NCBI GenBank assembly: GCA_043228905.1
Contig: JBHGNT010000005.1
Span: 6,386,001 to 6,450,000, forward strand
DNA: 64,000 nt
Origin: Azolla caroliniana
Taxonomy: Eukaryota; Polypodiophyta
Reading direction: 5' to 3'
Notes under the pieces: generated by a model
What the model was told of the DNA's origin: nothing
Seen by the model: the letters and a program-made list of their open reading frames with translations, nothing else
The model's database searches: none
Shown: positions 60,176 to 64,000 of the stretch, one piece after another
Numbering within the stretch: the stretch's first letter is position 1
Layout of the letters: the number at the start of each line of letters is the position of its first letter
Translations under genes and position numbers: made by a program

Positions 60176-60950
60176 TAACTGCACGTCCACCGGTACGTGC
60201 CAAATCTAGTTGAAGGGTGAGAGATTTCGGCCGGTGAGAAACCGGTCTTCCGTGATCCGCATCCCGGCTCGCTGCCGGTTTGATCCGTCGGCTTCGATTC
60301 TTCCTTCGCGCTTACCTCCCCGTAGGCTCGTTCAACCCATCGATGGGTCCTTCACCGCGATCTCCGTAGTACGCGTACTCCCGCTAGCCCTTGTTCGGCC
60401 GTATGCATGCCCCGCTCCCCGTCGTATGCCCGATGTCCTCCGTTGAGGAACGCCCGTAGTGGCCCGCTTGGCCTCCGTTGACCATTCGTGTTGCTACAAC
60501 AGTTCCCGAGTCTTCCGCTTGCCGTCGTCCCCTCACCCCCACCAGCTTGTCACCCCGGGCTTGCCGTGTCAGTCTTCGCTACTTCAACGGAGCTACCGAG
60601 ATCTACGAAGCGAGTGTGGAGGATCCTCCTCCGGCCTCTCTTGCCCTCCCCTGACTCCGTCCCTGTGCAGCCCACTAGGCACCCGTCACCTCGTTCCCGG
60701 CACCTCCCTTGTGTCGTCTTCCGCTTCCTTGTTCGGCACCGCTTGCGCCGAACACCGTCCCGTAGTCACGCTTCAATTCGGCCCGCGATGGCCACTTGCG
60801 AGACGCTTATTCCGTCTCGGGTGTGCCTTTCCGGCCTGACACACCTCCTCATCTTCGCCCTACCGGCTACTTCCGAAACCGTAACCGGCCAGTGAGGGTT
60901 TCCCACTTCGTCCGCCCGTCTTACCGACTCCCGATCCACTACCTCGTGTC
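60176..60950 (-). other. Gypsy-C3 region between array and polypurine tract
   Basis: Matches 41544-41980 of Gypsy-C1 and then the part lost there. Fragmentary minus-strand frames, no recognisable domain. Confidence 0.5.
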
Positions 60951-61850
60951 ATTGGGTCTCGTTCCCTGCCGCCACCGTCCTTCTCCCTAGGTCTCACGTT
61001 GCCACGTTGGCCGAACTGCCGGAGTCTCCGGATCGGTGTGAGGGTCCCATAGGACCTGTCTTTGTTTCGTCGCTTGCCGAGATCCGGGTGTCTTTTGTTG
61101 AAGTCCCTCCTGGACTCTCCTCGTGTCTTCCGCGTAGTCGGGTCCCATTTCCCGCTGCCACCAACCTTCTCTCTCGGTCTTATGTTGCCACGTTGGCCGA
61201 ACTGCCGGAGTCTCTGATTAAGTGTGGGGATCCCGTAGGACCGGACTTCCTTTCGCCCACTGCCCTTGCCGGAAGGTCTGATTCGGTTCGTAGCCGCCCC
61301 GCCGGCCTGATACCTTCTTTCTCTGCTTCCGTCGTCCGATCACGTTCACCTGCCGCCACCGACCTCTCCTATAGGACTCACGCCGGCACTCGGGCCGACC
61401 GCCGGATCGGTGTGAGGATCTCCGTAGACCGCCCATCCGTAGCCCTTTTTCCTTCGTCCCCTCGCCGCCACCGTCAGTATCTTGGTCTTACGTTGGCCGC
61501 ATTGCCGACTGCCGAAGTCTCTAGAACCGGTGTGAAGGATCCTCCTTGGGCCTCCGATTTGTCTTCCTGACCCTATCCCGGGCCGTCCTTTTCCGCATGC
61601 TGAGAGGGCGGTTTGCTCCGCACCCTCTCCCGTGGTACCGACGTACCGTGTCCTCGGCCTCTTCGTAGGCCTGCTCTCTTCCTCCCTCCCGGAATGGTCA
61701 TCCAGGAGTCCACTCCACCCGGTTCTCGTCCGGGTCCATTCGTCATTCTCCGGATTGCCGGGTCCCGTTTTCCTGTCGCCACCGACCTCTCCTATAGGAC
61801 TCACGCCGGCACTCGGGCCGACCACCAGATCGGTGTGAGGAACTCCATAG
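60950..61850 (-). repeat. Tandem repeat array of Gypsy-C3
   Basis: Five diverged units near 60960, 61150, 61350, 61460 and 61770. The third and fifth share about 75 nearly identical bases (CACCGACCTCTCCTATAGG onward). In minus sense they give DPHTDPAVGPSAGVSPIGEV-like peptides; a GEGAEQTALSACGKG unit lies near 61620. Confidence 0.78.
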
Positions 61851-62459
61851 GACCGGCTTTCATTCTCCTTCTAACTCTCGACCTTCGCTCGGTCGGTCTT
61901 TCTCCCCATGTAAAAGAGGGCGGCTCGTCCCGCACCCCCTTCCGTATCGGCACTTTCATGCCGAATCCGGCGTCGATCGAACGATCCACGACCAAATTTT
62001 GCTCCTTCCGCATCAGAATGCCGATCTCCTCGTGTCGCATCCGTCCTCGGCCTCCTCACAGGTCGTTTCCCATCCGTCTTCGTTGGCATCGTGCCAGGAC
62101 TCCTCAGTACCACCATCCATCTCCTCGGTCATACATGGGCATACGGGCCCCAAAGCCGAGTTCTCCGGAATCGGGTCCGTGGGCTTTCGTCCGCTCCTTC
62201 CCCATATCGTCTCGCCGGTGATTCTTGGTCTTTCGTCGCCGCCTTCCTCTGCTTGGGACTCACGTGGGCACTCGAACCCGACTGCCATCGTCTCGGGAGC
62301 AAGTATGGGAAGACACAAAGAATCGCCAGTCCGTTTTACGCCCTTGTCCATAGCCACCGACTCTTCGTGGTCGGCGGTCTTCTTCTTACCGATCGCGCAA
62401 GCCCCGCCTGGGCTTGTTTTTCCGATTCCCGGGGTTTCGGGCTGACACGCCCGAAACCG

Positions 62460-63395
62460 CTAGTCCCAATTATCTGGTCCCGCAATCTGTATCTCGGCCT
62501 CGTCCTTGGCCGTTCTATCTCCGCAAGTCGAGAGGGTGTTTTGTTCCGCACCCTCTCCCGTCATACCGTCATACCGATCTTTCGCCGTCGCGTGGGGCAA
62601 ATCCGTCTCCTCAGTCTCGGCTTGTGGCCTCGATCTTTCCTCTTCCTCGAGCATCGCCTCGAGAGCTGCGTACGCCTTCGCAATCCTGGCCCCAACGCCG
62701 ACCCTTGCCAACTCCCTTTGCCATTCAACCTCTTCCCGTTGTGATGGCACGTCGTCGCACGCCTTCCTCTTAGCCTTCTCGGCTCGCTCATCGTCTAGCC
62801 GTTGGCACACCCTTCTGACCTTCGACCAGTCCTCCGTAAGCCCATTCGCTCCGTCATCGTCTTCGAGCTCAATCCCGATGGCTTCCCGTTCCGCTCGGTC
62901 GATCGACCTGACGAACAAAAGGACTTTGTCCGCCCCCACCAAACCTTGTTCCCGCACCAAGAGCCGAGCAAGCCGTCGCTCGAACTCTCGGAACGCCTTC
63001 GTTGCACCCCAGTGGGTCTTTGCCGTTGCTACCCACTCGTCGAAGTCGTGTCGTCCCCGGCTCTTCCGCCGTCCTCCGTATGCCTTCAAGAGTGCCTCTT
63101 CGAAGGCCTCCCATGAACTATGAGCCTCACGGAGCTCCTTTACTTCCGCATGCATCCGGACAGCTACGACCCGACAGAAGAACTCCAGCCTCAACGCCTC
63201 ATCTACGCCGCACTCCTCCATTTCCGCGTTGTAGGCTTCCAAGTAAGATGGGACTTTGTCCCTGCTGAAACGGCCGACTCTTTCGACCACTCGCTCAACC
63301 ACTTGTTGCGCTACTTCTCGCCTCATCATCACTCGTGCCGACTCCAACACCACTTCGGCCACCATCACTGAGAGGTCGTCGTCTTCCGACTCCAT
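62460..63395 (-). CDS. Gypsy-C3 gag-like protein
   Basis: Intact 311-codon frame from ATG 63395 (MESEDDDLSVMVAEVVLESA), 16 bases from the primer site. Order: acidic N-terminus, helical capsid-like region (ERVGRFSRDKVPSYLEAYN, SSWEAFEEALLKAYGG, FREFERRLARLL, VLLFVRSIDRAEREAIGIEL), basic linker ERAEKAKRKAC, acidic region with AYAALEAMLEEEE, then GEGAEQNTLSTCG and the stop. Related to Gypsy-B gag (compare LLREFEERFARLS and VLLFVKSVDERD), but no zinc knuckle. Further array-coding frames follow downstream (62357-62013, with ESWHDANEDGWETTCEEAED). Confidence 0.78.
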   Translation of the reverse strand: MESEDDDLSVMVAEVVLESARVMMRREVAQQVVERVVERVGRFSRDKVPSYLEAYNAEMEECGVDEALRLEFFCRVVAVRMHAEVKELREAHSSWEAFEEALLKAYGGRRKSRGRHDFDEWVATAKTHWGATKAFREFERRLARLLVREQGLVGADKVLLFVRSIDRAEREAIGIELEDDDGANGLTEDWSKVRRVCQRLDDERAEKAKRKACDDVPSQREEVEWQRELARVGVGARIAKAYAALEAMLEEEERSRPQAETEETDLPHATAKDRYDGMTGEGAEQNTLSTCGDRTAKDEAEIQIAGPDNWD

Positions 63396-63410
63396 CCTCC
63401 CTTGCCGCCT

Positions 63411-63428
63411 TTCACGTCGGGTTCACCA
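63411..63428 (-). promoter_or_regulatory. Primer binding site of Gypsy-C3
   Basis: TGGTGAACCCGACGTGAA in element sense, identical to Gypsy-B1. Confidence 0.88.
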
Positions 63429-63432
63429 AAGA

Positions 63433-64000
63433 TGTCGCGTTGTTACGCGCGTGCGTGGAGAAAGGCGGGACCACGGGGGTCTTGGACTAGGGAGTGACGG
63501 AGCGTAGGAAGTCGTGCTTCACCGTTTCCGGGGGATCCCATAAGAACACCAGAAACGACCGAAGGGAGAGAGGGAAAGAGAGGGAGCGCGCGCTTAACAC
63601 CGACTCACGCACACGCACGCACGCACACACACATGCCGGCCCGACTCACGCCCTTATGTACAGGAAACGCAGGAAAGGGGAAGCACCCGACGCTAACAGA
63701 GACGCGAATATACACAGACAAACGCAACGTATATATATATACATAAAAGGAAGAATACATTCCTGGCGTCGAGCCGGACCAAGGTAGGTTACAGCAGCCG
63801 TCTGTTGTCAAGCCGCCGTCGGGGAGCTCTCGGCTCGTCGCGCCGAGCGGGGTCTTGCACAGGAGGCCGAGCCAAAGCAAACCCTAAGCAAAACACGAAG
63901 GGGGAAGAAGAAGAAGAAGAAGAAGAAGCGTAACTAACCCTAAATCTAACGGTATACCCTCTAACGCAAAAATGGGCAACCCCTTTCACAAAGGCCGCTC
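63433..64000 (-). repeat. 5' LTR of Gypsy-C3, cut by the window edge
   Basis: TGTCGCGTTGTTACGCGCG..., 568 bases visible, very close to the 3' LTR at 59380-59960. Confidence 0.92.

Larger units (their letters stand above)
59380..64000 (-). mobile_element. Gypsy-C3, pol-less gag element (runs off the window)
   Basis: 3' LTR 59380-60163, polypurine tract 60164-60175, internal region of only 3269 bases, primer site 63411-63428, 5' LTR from 63433 to beyond 64000. The internal region contains one gag-like ORF and a repeat array, and no protease, RT, RNase H or integrase motif in any frame that I could see. This fits the class of gag-carrying non-autonomous LTR elements (TR-GAG). Confidence 0.88.

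Overview
The window looks like nuclear DNA of a streptophyte (green plant lineage). Almost all of it is a nest of LTR retrotransposons with LINE remnants; I see no convincing host gene, rRNA, functional tRNA gene or CRISPR array. The Ty1/copia elements carry plant-type pol and a primer site close to TGGTATCAGAGC (initiator Met tRNA). The Gypsy elements are less typical of seed plants: one is a chromovirus whose gag and self-priming layout resemble the Tf1/sushi group, the other has a fungal-like RT (FLDD) and a DHG protease. I therefore lean to a non-seed streptophyte (charophyte, bryophyte, lycophyte or fern), but the species cannot be read from this window. All family names are working labels.

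Layout. 1-4184: Copia-1 pol remnant (minus), a chromovirus-like solo LTR, AT-rich DNA with a Copia-A-type solo LTR and an unidentified degenerate ORF, then the 3' end of a Copia-B copy. 4185-16821: full-length Gypsy-B1 with the chromovirus Gypsy-A (6026-11610) inserted in its gag, target duplication CTGGC. 16822-24009: broken Gypsy pieces: a Gypsy-A scrap, LTR pieces, Gypsy-B3 pol, Gypsy-D with a long intact gag-like ORF, a Gypsy-B4 gag scrap and two head-to-head LTR pieces. 24010-27298: Copia-A3 split by a solo LTR. 27299-27774: LINE RT fragment. 27775-50148: Copia-B1, whose 5' LTR holds Copia-A1 plus a Gypsy-C LTR piece and whose 3' LTR holds Gypsy-C1 (40686-49867), itself holding the deleted Gypsy-B2. 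50149-56615: LINE ORF2 3' part, split by Copia-A2 (TSD AATTG). 56616-58123: Copia-C remnant. 58124-64000: Copia-A5, interrupted in gag by Gypsy-C3, which runs off the window.

How the parts relate. Gypsy-B encodes gag, protease, RT/RNase H and integrase. Gypsy-C has LTRs, the same primer site and polypurine tract and a gag-like ORF, but no pol, and Gypsy-D looks related; these are candidates for mobilisation in trans by Gypsy-B. Nearly every pol gene is broken, mostly by changes explicable as C-to-T or G-to-A, as expected for old methylated transposons. The most interesting signals are the self-priming layout of Gypsy-A, antisense tRNA-like modules in chromovirus LTRs, the pol-less gag family with a tandem-repeat array, a conserved gag/pol overlap at TTTTTAG in Gypsy-B, and a charged C-terminal pol extension in Copia-B.
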